Positions 12,358-25,419 of a stretch of 64,000 nucleotides of DNA are shown piece after piece (the stretch's first letter is position 1; each line of letters starts with the position of its first letter). The translations under genes were made by a program, and so were the position numbers. The stretch is taken from contig CABFPE010000301.1 in assembly GCA_900660155.1 (NCBI GenBank), forward strand, positions 811,160 to 875,159, given 5' to 3'. This stretch comes from Hofstenia miamia. Its lineage: Eukaryota > Xenacoelomorpha > Acoela > Hofsteniidae. The notes under the pieces were generated by a model, which was given only the letters and a program-made list of their open reading frames with translations, made no database searches and was not told the DNA's origin.

Positions 12358-12359
12358 TA

Positions 12360-13654
12360 TATATAATAAAAATAGTTTGAAATACTAATATATACCTACT
12401 TCTGGTTTTGGTATTCAATTAAATTTGATAAATATCGTTGAACCGAGTTAACAATAACTCGTATCAAATGTGATTTATAAGCTTTAATGCAATGTTGAAT
12501 TCTTCCCATCTGAAATGGCATTCTGTGTAGTACCACGAATATAAACTTTAAACCATCGATGTTTCCAGCCATATTGCATTTAACATTTGAAAACAGTTGT
12601 AAATATCAAATATTTAACAAAGCCAAATTGTGATACTGAAAAGAAGCATCTGTTATTTTCAAAACTACTTTATTCACTGGCTACAAGCACCGTCTTAAGC
12701 CATCATGATGTGATTTGAGGGAAAACGCCACATGTAATTTCTGAAATTTCAAAAGTATCCAAAACTTTTGTTCATTTGGATATTCAGGCGCACTCTAAGT
12801 TGACTCAAGAGCACTGGATCTACTTTTGAGATAGGCTAGAAATTATCCTTCAATGAACAAATATCGATTGAAATAAATTTGGTTTTTTGGGAATATTCAC
12901 AACATGTAGAATTTGCCAATTCTTGCAAAAATCGACCTCATGGTGGCCTGACTGCAATAAACACATTTCACGAGGCGTCAACGCTCCACCCGGTGCAGAA
13001 ATTTTGTATAAAACTCCATTTGTCTCTTCGAAAAATGGGTTACAACTGATGAGTGAAGGTTTAAACTGAATTTCGCGCGTTTAAATATTTTTTGAAGGGC
13101 GCAAAATGACGTCATTCTACTCGAGGTTCGGCTTCTAAATTCACGGTATTTATGGATTTGCACACTAGACAGAGTGGAGAGAAATATGGGAGCAGATTCT
13201 GAATGTGCACTTATTCATTATGCCAAGAAGACAACATACTGCTCCAAGCAGTGCACCCCTCATCCTCAGCGACGCAGGTCCCACTGTTTTATTCACGAAT
13301 GACCAACGCTTTTCTCAGTTTTGAATTTCATCGGGAAGGGTCAAAGAACGAATCCAAAACAGGAATTAAAAGTATTTGGACCATTTTTGGGAAACATTCG
13401 AAGGCGAGTTTTATGGAATGAGCGACTTGTATTCCATAGTCATAAGGAATTGGGATTATTCATTGACATTCTTTTAGGTCTTTAAAATATATTTTTGTAT
13501 TCAAATAACTCTTTATAGTCAGTGACCTAATTAATGAAAGATTTAATATTATATTTATCGCTGACGCCATTGCCTGGTATCAGACTATAAATTTGTTCGC
13601 GTGACTGCTGTCTGCTTACATTCACTTATGCCTGTATGTTTTTATATAGCAGTT
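12360..13654. other. Non-coding stretch
   Basis: No gene recognised. The part from about 12880 to 13430 is less AT-rich than its surroundings and contains a perfect TGACGTCA octamer at 13107-13114. Short frames there show no family resemblance. Confidence 0.4.
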
Positions 13655-16600
13655 AATTGCAATCGCTTTCCCGACTAGTATTTGATTTAATGTTTCGCTG
13701 TTTTACTGTGTTCAACAGTCGCCATGGTTGAGTTAATTTTTAATAAAAATATCAATTGAGTTGAAACTGCTCCGAAAATGGCACAGTTAGCATTGCACCA
13801 TCGATTTGACAGCATACTTAGTACTCAATATCACATTAGTAAAACAAGGAATGTTGATATTTGCAAATGTTTACACATATTTTCTCTTATATTGGCCATT
13901 CATGCGTGGAAACAATATTCTGTGATTTATATACATTTGTCTGCAAAGCAAACTGCATTTAAATCCATGCTCTAATTTTGACTGAAATTCCTAGGCTGTT
14001 ATGAACTCAACCTTGAGGCTAGTACAACTGACAGCCCGGCAAACATTTCTTGTGGCTCTTGCTAGCTTCACATTTTATGCTTAGGCAACTTCATATTTTA
14101 ACACTATTATTTTTTCAGAAATAATACCAATAAGGCGCCGCGCGCACTAGTGATTTTTAATTTACGTAAAAATGAAACTATTTAGTTTACAAAATTGAAC
14201 ACAGCTTTCTTTAGGTCAACGCGCACTAGCAATTTAATGATCACAGAAATTAAAAAATTCCTGCGTGATCTATTTTCGTGTTGATTAAACTGTTGACACA
14301 TAAAACAGAACATAGCGTTTTCAATGTACGTGCGCACACTGCAATTAATTAATTGAACAATTTGTAAAAATGTGAGACATTGATTCATTCAGAAGCGAGC
14401 CGCGAATTATAATTTATAGTTAAAAGATTATTCTTACAAGCAGTTTAAGCAAAAATTATTGCAATAGCTCTATGAAGAGGAGTTTTTTAAAAATTTGACT
14501 GAATTAATTGACTTGGAAAGATGGATCNAATTGCAATCGCTTTCCCGACTAGTATTTGATTTAATGTTTCGCTGTTTTACTGTGTTCAACAGTCGCCATG
14601 GTTGAGTTAATTTTTAATAAAAATATCAATTGAGTTGAAACTGCTCCGAAAATGGCACAGTTAGCATTGCACCATCGATTTGACAGCATACTTAGTACTC
14701 AATATCACATTAGTAAAACAAGGAATGTTGATATTTGCAAATGTTTACACATATTTTCTCTTATATTGGCCATTCATGCGTGGAAACAATATTCTGTGAT
14801 TTATATACATTTGTCTGCAAAGCAAACTGCATTTAAATCCATGCTCTAATTTTGACTGAAATTCCTAGGCTGTTATGAACTCAACCTTGAGGCTAGTACA
14901 ACTGACAGCCCGGCAAACATTTCTTGTGGCTCTTGCTAGCTTCACATTTTATGCTTAGGCAACTTCATATTTTAACACTATTATTTTTTCAGAAATAATA
15001 CCAATAAGGCGCCGCGCGCACTAGTGATTTTTAATTTACGTAAAAATGAAACTATTTAGTTTACAAAATTGAACACAGCTTTCTTTAGGTCAACGCGCAC
15101 TAGCAATTTAATGATCACAGAAATTAAAAAATTCCTGCGTGATCTATTTTCGTGTTGATTAAACTGTTGACACATAAAACAGAACATAGCGTTTTCAATG
15201 TACGTGCGCACACTGCAATTAATTAATTGAACAATTTGTAAAAATGTGAGACATTGATTCATTCAGAAGCGAGCCGCGAATTATAATTTATAGTTAAAAG
15301 ATTATTCTTACAAGCAGTTTAAGCAAAAATTATTGCAATAGCTCTATGAAGAGGAGTTTTTTAAAAATTTGACTGAATTAATTGACTTGGAAAGATGGAT
15401 CAAGCTATTATTTCGCTCACTACATGTATTAAGTAAAAGAGCTTATATTTCTGATATCAATGCTCATATTTAGAATTTAGAATTTGACAGTGTTTAGCCT
15501 AAATATTCATGTATAATCTATTTTCTTAAGATACAAAAACAGATATTTTTTCATGTTACTATCAGTGATATCACGGTAAATTTGGGGGCCCGATGCGAGA
15601 TGTCAATTCAGGACCCCCATCCCACAACTCCCAAATTTACGCATTAAATTTTCAGTAACCGTTTTGGTGTATACTACATACTTACCAAATATTTTGTCCC
15701 TGCGTAACTATTAGACCTCCAAAATAGTTTAAAATTGTTTTTAAAATTTTTTTTTAAATGTTGGGCCTCCATTTTTTGTTATATCGATATAATTACTTTG
15801 TTATTTTGCTGTTTTGGAACCCAAAGGCTCCAAATTCCGAACTTGGGTCCCAGCTTGTTTAAATAAGTTTCATTTCTATTTAAATTAAAATTTTTATTGC
15901 TCATGCGGTCGCTACCACTCAGTGACGCCACTTATTACTATGGTACTGCTCTAACCAATGAAACCGAAAAGTTTCTTTACGAAAATGTGTCTTTGCATAA
16001 TGTTATTTTTAGTCTAACTAATTGCAGTATTGAGCAAAACACTGCGCATTCATTCGAAAGTAATTAAAAAAATTCATAGGGTATTGACAAAATTTCGAAT
16101 AGTCTTTTTGGTTATTCAATTATTACCGTAAGACATGCTGTGNGGCGCCGCGCGCACTAGTGATTTTTAATTTACGTAAAAATGAAACTATTTAGTTTAC
16201 AAAATTGAACACAGCTTTCTTTAGGTCAACGCGCACTAGCAATTTAATGATCACAGAAATTAAAAAATTCCTGCGTGATCTATTTTCGTGTTGATTAAAC
16301 TGTTGACACATAAAACAGAACATAGCGTTTTCAATGTACGTGCGCACACTGCAATTAATTAATTGAACAATTTGTAAAAATGTGAGACATTGATTCATTC
16401 AGAAGCGAGCCGCGAATTATAATTTATAGTTAAAAGATTATTCTTACAAGCAGTTTAAGCAAAAATTATTGCAATAGCTCTATGAAGAGGAGTTTTTTAA
16501 AAATTTGACTGAATTAATTGACTTGGAAAGATGGATCAAGCTATTATTTCGCTCACTACATGTATTAAGTAAAAGAGCTTATATTTCTGATATCAATGCT

Positions 16601-17278
16601 CATATTTAGAATTTAGAATTTGACAGTGTTTAGCCTAAATATTCATGTATAATCTATTTTCTTAAGATACAAAAACAGATATTTTTTCATGTTACTATCA
16701 GTGATATCACGGTAAATTTGGGGGCCCGATGCGAGATGTCAATTCAGGACCCCCATCCCACAACTCCCAAATTTACGCATTAAATTTTCAGTAACCGTTT
16801 TGGTGTATACTACATACTTACCAAATATTTTGTCCCTGCGTAACTATTAGACCTCCAAAATAGTTTAAAATTGTTTTTAAAATTTTTTTTTAAATGTTGG
16901 GCCTCCATTTTTTGTTATATCGATATAATTACTTTGTTATTTTGCTGTTTTGGAACCCAAAGGCTCCAAATTCCGAACTTGGGTCCCAGCTTGTTTAAAT
17001 AAGTTTCATTTCTATTTAAATTAAAATTTTTATTGCTCATGCGGTCGCTACCACTCAGTGACGCCACTTATTACTATGGTACTGCTCTAACCAATGAAAC
17101 CGAAAAGTTTCTTTACGAAAATGTGTCTTTGCATAATGTTATTTTTAGTCTAACTAATTGCAGTATTGAGCAAAACACTGCGCATTCATTCGAAAGTAAT
17201 TAAAAAAATTCATAGGGTATTGACAAAATTTCGAATAGTCTTTTTGGTTATTCAATTATTACCGTAAGACATGCTGTG
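13655..17278. repeat. Three overlapping copies joined by single Ns (probable assembly duplication)
   Basis: 13655-14527 is repeated as 14529-15401 (shift 874), with one N at 14528. 15008-16142 is repeated as 16144-17278 (shift 1136), with one N at 16143. The copies look base-for-base identical wherever I compared them, and each N sits exactly where one piece stops and the overlapping piece restarts. This is what unmerged overlapping contigs look like; a real tandem duplication would rarely have an N at each junction. About 2.0 kb is therefore probably redundant. Motifs like gcgcactagtgattt recur inside the underlying sequence (about 14141, 14220, 14331) and inverted near 17325. Confidence 0.85.
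15563..15933. mobile_element. hAT-like non-autonomous element (repeated at 16699-17069)
   Basis: The left end cagtgatatcacggt and the reverse complement of the right end, aagtggcgtcactgag, share the agtg..tcac pattern of hAT-type terminal repeats. Flanking 8-mers gttactat (15555-15562) and attactat (15934-15941) match at 7 of 8 positions, consistent with an 8-bp target duplication. No transposase is visible in its 371 bp. The second copy exists only because of the assembly duplication. Confidence 0.5.
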
Positions 17279-17954
17279 TATAAATGAAATCCATTCTAAA
17301 TGAACAATTCCGCAGATAAATAATCACTAGTGCGCGTTTGAAAAATTTTGATAAACTATTTAATTTGCAAATTATTTAGTTAGTAAATTAAAAAATCAAC
17401 AGTGCGCACTTAGTCTAAACCTAGTTAAAGATCAGTCTTATTTCTATTTTAGTTTATATGCAGTTTTGTTTGTGGGTAGGGTATACTTGGCGATAAGCGG
17501 GTTTATTGTGTGCGCCAGCAACAAAATGGGTGAAAATCTGTCCGTCCATGTACCCAAAATATTTGGTGGCTCTCTTACAAATAGTGTCACACACCTTTGG
17601 TCCAGTGCGAATATATTCTTAAAAACACTTGTTTTCAGAAGGATGTGCTTATACTTTAACAAATGATGATTATAACAATGAAAGCGGATATTATCTTAAA
17701 ATGTTCTGTTAAATATGGCCGTTCTTACTGTTTATATATAATTTTTTGTTTCATATGAATTCTCTGATTAATTAGGCTGGCACATTAAATTATCTTCCTT
17801 GTTGCGATTTATGTCACAGTTTCCCATTCTCATTTCGTTTCCCGAATGACCTCTTTGCTCTTTCTTCTCAAAAGTTTTCTTAAGCAATTCTATGATCAGC
17901 AATCAGTTTAAAGAAATACTTATTTATGCATTAATCTTAATTGTTCGTTTTTAG
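17279..17954. other. Intron sequence before the first visible PMCA exon
   Basis: No coding feature. It ends in a pyrimidine-rich tract and ttttag, the splice acceptor for the exon at 17955. Since no exon for the DKTG phosphorylation loop is seen from 1 to here, the upstream intron probably covers the whole left end of the window. Confidence 0.6.
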
Positions 17955-18193
17955 CCTGGTGAAGACGCAAATAACCCCAAACATCAGGGTAATAAAACCG
18001 AATGTGGACTTTTGGACCTCCTGAATAAACTTGGCATGGATTACGACGCAATTCGCAAAGGATATCCTGAACGGGATATGGTAAAGGTTTTTACGTTCAA
18101 CTCAAGTAGGAAATCTATGACTACTGTCATCGAGCTCCCTGACGGAACTTTAAGACTTCTGTGTAAGGGCGCTTCAGAAACCGTCCTCAAAAA
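17955..18193 (+). CDS. ATP2B (PMCA): Plasma-membrane Ca2+ ATPase, nucleotide-binding domain exon
   Basis: PMCA is a P-type ATPase that exports cytosolic Ca2+ across the plasma membrane and is activated by calmodulin. This exon encodes 79 full codons and two bases of the next. GNKTECGLLDLL matches the conserved PMCA start of this segment. VKVFTFNSSRKSMTTVI is the N-domain stretch, and LLCKGASETVLKK holds the conserved KGAS lysine that contacts ATP. The acceptor ttttag ends at 17954; the donor gtaaat starts at 18194. The split Lys codon (AA|A) is completed by the first base of the exon at 34610, which then continues with Cys as in known PMCAs. The frame starts in phase 0. Known: family function. 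Seen: motifs and splice sites. Confidence 0.95.
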
Positions 18194-20105
18194 GTAAATC
18201 ACTTTATCATATATATGTATATATTTTTTTCTAGTTAAATTTAGAAAATGTTGTTTAAAAGTGAACTAGTCAGTTGTGTCAATGCTGCTGACATGGCTGT
18301 AATAAAGCGATTGTCCCTTTAAGGTTGGTCTTGCTAAAAAATTCTACTTGGTTGTTGTGATTCGTCTTTTAAGTGAATGAGATAGCGAGTAAAAACGCAC
18401 TGCTATATATTTTAGTTTCCTCCATTCGAAGTTAATTCTTTCGATGTAATTGATTTCTATCTAATCTTCTTTCGCTTAAATCACTTCTCAAATATAAATT
18501 GAATATTTAAATCTATTTATAAGTCCTTTCTTTTCTCAATTCTACACTCTTGCCTTGAAATCAACTTTGAATTTTCATCGTGCACACCTAGCCAATACAA
18601 TCTCATTAGTTATTACCATTGTTGTAACCGGGCTGCGATTTCAGGCCCTTTATCCACCATTACTAAAGTCAAACCTCAGCCCATATCCGTCATTTCTAAA
18701 ACTTACAAAAATGCTTGGCATCGATTTCAAATTTTAAAAATTCTAGGCCCATTTTACAGAAATTTCAGGCTCGGCTCAGACCCATTTCGTTCGTATTTAT
18801 TCGGAACCTCTCGGTGGAGTAAAACTCTGGTTATGACTTCTGAGTAATTATTTTTGAAATTAGCGGTGATAGCGGAAATTTTTATATAAATTATTAATTT
18901 TGAAATAACTCTAAATTGTAGACAATTTGTTGAAATTGACTCTGAATTCTAGATCTGTAGACTGTTCGTCTATCAAAAGCAAAAACTAATGGATATTATT
19001 TTATATTAACAATTATTCCTTGGAACTGCCTGTTTAAAATTTTTGAATATTAGAATTACCTAAATTTAAACCCGAATGCTATTGATACACTATCCTTTGA
19101 GTTTGAATAGGTTTTGCAATGAATTGACTGTTGGATAGATTTGGCACATTTTAAAAGGCAATCTATAACAGTTTCGCAGCCAGCTACCTCTGCATCCACT
19201 AATCGATTCCTGTACACATCAAAGCACCATACCTAACTTTTTATTGATTTTCCTTTACTGTTATTCCAGTGGAGAATTTCGTCTTTGTTATTCTCAAACG
19301 ATTTGATAAACACCAGGTGGATGCATGGGATTAAATTTAGATCAAGTGAACCGTATTCCTCACTTTCATCGTCAATTTAAAAAATATTTATTCAATTAGC
19401 CAATGGATGTACGAATCACAGCTAATTTTAGTTCATACATGATTTAATAGTGAATTTCAACAATTTATACAAAATAATTAACACTGATTTGAATTGAGTG
19501 CTGACCAGCTTCTCTTGATGGACATCATTTGACATACATCAATGCATTCAACAAGCATACATTGCCGTGATGCTAGTGTGAGTCTAACATGCATTTTGCA
19601 TTTTGATACGTAGCCAATTTACATCTTTGACATCATTCAAAAAGATGATCGTAATTAGCTATAGAACAACGTTGTCTGAAGTTTCCAAATCACTAACAAT
19701 ATTCTTCAATACGAATAACTTAGAGATAAAGAGACCTTAATGTTATAATTATAATGTTTAATTGATCAAAAGAATGTTCAGATTTTCTTCAAACGATATG
19801 TACATCAAAATGTCTATGAAAAGCGGCTTCTCTGACACGCCTTTAAAGTTATTTTAAATGTGTACGTTCAATGGTTACGATTTTAGTTATATTTCTCTCA
19901 GCCAATCATTTAAGCTAGTTGCCGTACTAGTATGTAAATTGTTTAAATATATTAAATTAACTCTTATTAATTTATAAAAAGCTTTGTAATCACGAAAACC
20001 TTTCAGTATAACTATTTTTCAATATTTTGAGTCGAATAATTTTCTTAATGCTTAGTTATTGTAGAAATTGTTTTAACCTTATTTGCCAGATGGGGATTGA
20101 TTTCG

Positions 20106-20241
20106 CCCCCCCCCCCCCCCCNNNNNNNNNNNNNNNNNNNNNNNNNNNNNNNNNNNNNNNNNNNNNNNNNNNNNNNNNNNNNNNNNNNNNNNNNNNNNNN
20201 NNNNNNNNNNNNNNNNNNNNNNNTTCCCCCCCCCCCCCCCC
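20106..20241. repeat. C homopolymer with a 102-N gap (20122-20223)
   Basis: Sixteen C residues precede the gap and sixteen follow it (20226-20241, after tt). The gap is probably a long C-rich tract that could not be sequenced through. Confidence 0.85.
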
Positions 20242-21721
20242 TGCTAACTTTTTCAAATTTCAGATGATTTCAAAAATCTCTGATTCCTGACCTTTTCTTT
20301 TTATAGATTTAACAGTATTCTGGCCGTATTTTCGTAGTCTATACAATGTGTTTTTTTACATGTTTTTGTTCCACATTTTGACTTTTTATATTTGTTTTTA
20401 AGTCAATTACCAGGTTTTATCCATAGGCTACGGTTAGACTATGTAATTCGTCACGCTTTATCTGTCACATTTCGGTAAAATCGCACGTCTTTCTACCAAT
20501 AACTTAATCTAAAAGTGGCCTTAGAAAATTGAAAAGCCAAAACTTAAAAAATTCAACAATTTTTCACTACCTATCATTGGAGAGGATGACGTCATCATCT
20601 ATCTAGTGGCCTCGTTTTACAGAGGAAGTTTTGGTTTAGTAATGTTTAGTACGTTTCGTAATGTTGATTGCGGGGTTGAATCAAGCTCTGCGAGACAAGT
20701 GGGTTCACTTTTGTCAAGGCTCATATCTGCTCGTCGCCCTTGTTTTCTTAACTGTTTCCTAGAACTACAATATTCCTTTCCCTCAAAATCTATTTTTTTG
20801 GTTATTTTGTTAAATGTTTCTATAACCTGTCAATTATTCTATTGATTTTCTAAGTCAATACGATGCTAAAATTATTTTCGTATCCGTCAACGACTTTTTT
20901 GGAATTATTACTCAACTGTTTGTAGAATTGACACAAATTCTTTAGGCTGTTGATCTAAGGCGGAGACGTAATACTGCTTTTGCGACAGTTAGACATCTTT
21001 GCATCAATTTGTGTCAGATGCTTAACGACATTGACATTGTTTTTCATAAAAATATAAAGAACAAACGCAGAGTCTGCGTTTTATATCTATTCCGTTTCAA
21101 ATTTTCAATAGCTGAATAAGGAGTTTTATCTTAAAGCATTCCAAAATTAATTCTGCTTTATTGGTTGGCATAAAATTCTCCGCTTCAAGCGAAATTGGCT
21201 AAATTCACTATTTTTCTATATTTACCTTAATCAAAATTTACTCTTCCTCTTTTTGACCTCCGTCCATATTTATACTCTCCAGTTTCTCTGTTTTGATAAT
21301 AACATATAAAATCCAGTTTTTATATCCATCTCCCACAGCATTGTCTTTGAGATTTTTTCAAATGCAGCCTGTATATTAAATTGAATTGAAAACATTTGTT
21401 TTAGGCCCTTGCTAGTTGACTTTTTAGCCTCGAATTGGAACACTAAATCGTGAGTTGCAGTCGAGTTACGAATTACAATTATACTTAATTTTTTCTCGTT
21501 AGGCTAGGCTATGTATAACTGTGCTACCCTATATAAATGTACAACAGAAATACAATGTGCTAAACTAAATGAGACAAATCAAGCCTAATAGCTTAAAATT
21601 TGAGATAAATCGTAAAATGCCGATGGATTGTTTGATATCAAAGCAGAAATTGTGGAAAACCAGATGCCATTCACGCTAATATCAAGTTGGTTTCGAGTAC
21701 TCGCAGGGCCCTAATTTGTTT

Positions 21722-22256
21722 GGTTGTCACGATTTTGTAAATATCGCAAATGTGGTGGTGCTTGCTCTGATACAAATTTCGACCTCAGATTTATGGAAAT
21801 AAAGCAACAGGCAACGATCTTTCTCTTTGTGTTTCAATTGTTTGTGTTAATTTGTCCATTTATGATTTCCTAATTCTACATATCTTTGGGTTGCATTTTC
21901 ACAGATCTGTTTGTTGATTATCTTGAGGCGAATTGATATGTTGCTTTTAGCTTTGGCAAGNCTAGTACCTGTTAATACTGAGTTGTTGACAATTTACTAA
22001 ATCTTGATTCTTTTTCNGGTTGTCACGATTTTGTAAATATCGCAAATGTGGTGGTGCTTGCTCTGATACAAATTTCGACCTCAGATTTATGGAAATAAAG
22101 CAACAGGCAACGATCTTTCTCTTTGTGTTTCAATTGTTTGTGTTAATTTGTCCATTTATGATTTCCTAATTCTACATATCTTTGGGTTGCATTTTCACAG
22201 ATCTGTTTGTTGATTATCTTGAGGCGAATTGATATGTTGCTTTTAGCTTTGGCAAG
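21722..22256. repeat. 239-bp direct duplication around a 55-bp segment bounded by single Ns
   Basis: 21722-21960 is repeated as 22018-22256 (shift 296). Between them are an N at 21961, 55 bases seen only once, and an N at 22017. The continuous version runs on past 22256 without an N. This looks like a patched assembly join rather than a biological repeat. Confidence 0.8.
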
Positions 22257-23531
22257 ACAGCATTTGTAGGAAATGGGGTAGAAGTCTGGTCACTCTAAGT
22301 TTGAAAATGTATGTATATTTGTTTCAGTTTTGTAAATTTGAATAATTGGTATACTGCCAACAATGTGTACGTTAGGCCAAATAGAGAAATACACTACTGT
22401 TTCGTTCTTGAGACTGGTCGATTTTCTGAGGCAGAAGCAGGTTCTTGACCTGATTTATGTACTGGATTCACATTCCGTGCATTTAATTGACTTTATATAA
22501 TAGTGAATGCAAATTAGACATACATCAAAAATGACATGGTGATGTACGTTCTTGAGTCCAAAACAATAGCTTTCACGCTTATTATAGAAAGTGAATAATT
22601 GTGGATATCAGATTTTTCCGAAAAACTTATGCGTTTGCATAGTGTTTTTAGACTCTCACTAACCATTGTTGAGTTTATTAATGTAAAAAATTTACATTGT
22701 TGTAAATTACACTTCATAGTCTACTTCTTTCTACCGTTTACTAACGTAATATAGAATGTTTTTTTCAACAAAAAATCAAGTGTTTACATTTTATTCGGTC
22801 TGGAAGACCAGTTCTGCTCGAGCAAGTTATTTACACCGTTGCTGAAGCCATCATAGGCCAGCATCTGTAGATGAAACGCAGAGCAGTTATTTCCTACATT
22901 GGACAATTGTTCGCTCTAACGAATTCCGTTAACATCTGTCTGGGAGTTTTTGAGACTGCTTTTACGCATCATCCACTTCAACTCCTCTTATTCACTCGAT
23001 GTTTTCACACTTAACGTGCATTTTCAAAACTCGCTGCGACTGACTTGCAAACTATCAATGAATTTACACATCGCTTACAGTTTAACCTTCATCCCACATT
23101 TCCCTTTTAAATACAGGAATGTAGTTAAGTTTTTCAACCGTGCCCATCAGTATTAATTTCCTAATTCAATTACTCTTATCTACAAATCTAGTAATGTCTT
23201 TTTTTTAATAAGTTTACTGTCTATGTTCTAAAATTTGCTTGAGAAAAATCTCATTAAAATTGGGAAAGTTGTAAATTAAGTTGTTTGAGCGTTACATTGC
23301 TTTTAACACGATTCAGGCTCCACTATGTTCAAACCTTGAAAACTTTTTGCAACTTTTTCTAACTCTATTAGACTGAATGTGTTAAAAAATTATAAAAAAT
23401 CAAAATTATACGATTAATTAATGTTATTGAGACAAAATCCCAAGCTTTGATTTCTATGTTTTCAAAGTATTAGTTCAGAAAGGTTATTTACGTCTACGCT
23501 AAAAAAATCTATGCTATTCAGTTTGTTTATG

Positions 23532-23877
23532 CAGCGCATCCTCGATTATCCATTACTCAATTATGCGTTTTTCGATAATCCGGCTGCTATGCTAACCTCC
23601 ATTTTATCCGCCAATATAGGCTAACTGACTTTGCAAAGCTATAGATAGTTGTACCCGTACAGTTTTTTTACGGTGATAATACATGTCAGGTTCTGAACTG
23701 AACAAGCGCTAAATAATGCGCCAAAAATCGGAATTTCAGTTTTTGCATTTCCATGCTTATTATTCTTAATTGTGTATTATTGAGGGCTAGATTTCATAGA
23801 TATATACAATTTTGACTATGCGTCCCATTTTCCGCAGTCGTCCACTTAGTAAGGGCCGGATAATCAAGGATTCACTA
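23532..23877. mobile_element. Pogo/Tigger-like MITE
   Basis: The left end reads cagcgcatcctcgattatcc. The reverse complement of the right end reads tagtgaatccttgattatcc, followed by ggccc. The phrase cttgattatccgg is typical of pogo/Tigger terminal repeats. TA follows the right end (23878-23879); the left TA is no longer intact. It is about 346 bp with no transposase remains. Confidence 0.6.
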
Positions 23878-24323
23878 TAATAAAATAAGTGTTTACTGAC
23901 TAGTGTAAAAATTTGTATTAAATTATATTTTATAAAATGTCGTATTTAGCCTGATTTCTGTTTTAATAAACCTCTTTAATAAACATTGACCAATGTAAAT
24001 ACTCACGTAGTAAAAGTGTTAAAAATGATAAATTTCCTTTGCCTTTTTTAATGATGTCATCAAAATCATTGGCAAATAAATTAAATTGATGAATTAAAAT
24101 TGATTTGCATGATTCACTACGTGACCATACCAGATAGCTTTAGCAGTTTTCGTACAAAATTTCTTAAAAGTGCTTTGTAGATTATTAGTGAACAATTGAA
24201 GAACCCAGAACATTCTACTGGGCTGCAATTAGAGGAAAACATATTTCTAATTAGTAAGCTCTATTATTGAATTACTTTAAGAATCGAATGAAATCTACTT
24301 TCTTCGGATTAATTTGGCTAAGA

Positions 24324-24326
<3 letters not shown>

Positions 24327-24363
<37 letters not shown>
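24327..24363. repeat. TA microsatellite
   Basis: An uninterrupted alternating TA run of about 37 bases. Confidence 0.9.
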
Positions 24364-24365
<2 letters not shown>

Positions 24366-25325
24366 AGATTTATTCGAAATATACGCATGAAATCTAATTT
24401 GCTATATATTTTTATTGCACTTTTAGAGACATTCATTTTTGAAACATTTGCAATTTAATTTCATTATTATATTGGTTCATCTATGCTGTAGAATTTGATC
24501 GCTAATCGTTTGCAAACGAGTGGCTGATTGGTTGTCGCATTCCACTTCACGGCTTGCTTTTACTGCATGACGCAAGTTAAAAGTGATGACGTAATAATTG
24601 TCGAAATGTTCTTGGAGTATTTAATTTAGCAATGCTACTTATTGTTCAATTCAAAACATTAATACATAATGTTTCATTGATTCATATTTTATTGAGCTAT
24701 TTTTGCTCCTCACGCTTGAGTGAATTACATGAAAAGTTTCGTCAATGTTACTTTTGTATATACATAATTTCATTTAAACTGACTATTACAGTGATACATT
24801 ATGTTATTGATTATATATATGCTGGACCTGTTAAGTCCGTAAACGGTAAATGACTTACAATTGTTGAAGTATAAACCTTAGGACTCAAAATTCATAGATT
24901 TCCAAGAAAATTTTTATAGGTCAAAATGGCATCAGAAATATTCAATATATTGAGAAAAGTATCTAACATGTATATATAGAAACAACCGTTTTACCATTGT
25001 CGAGAAATGATTTTGAGCACAACAACGCCTAAAACCCTTTGTCATGTGTAAGACTGTTTTACAAGAAAACATACATTTTAAAAGTAAGGATCAAGTTTTT
25101 TCATGAAATCATACCAAAGAATATGGATCGAGATTATGTTCGATGCAATTACATTCTAATGTGCGCATATACATACACTATCTTAAATTTTACTTCGAAA
25201 ATGCAAAAACAATAAAAATATCAGTTTTACATTATTTTTCATGGTGCCTTTGTTTTTTAAGGAAAATGTGGAAATCTTTATTTTGTAAAGTAAAATAATT
25301 CCCATCACTATTTTATTTTATTAAT

Positions 25326-25347
25326 GTATATGTATATGCATATGCAT

Positions 25348-25419
<72 letters not shown>
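25326..25419. repeat. Compound TA/TG microsatellite
   Basis: A run of TA with tgtatatgcatatgca at its left and tgtgtg in the middle. Confidence 0.9.
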
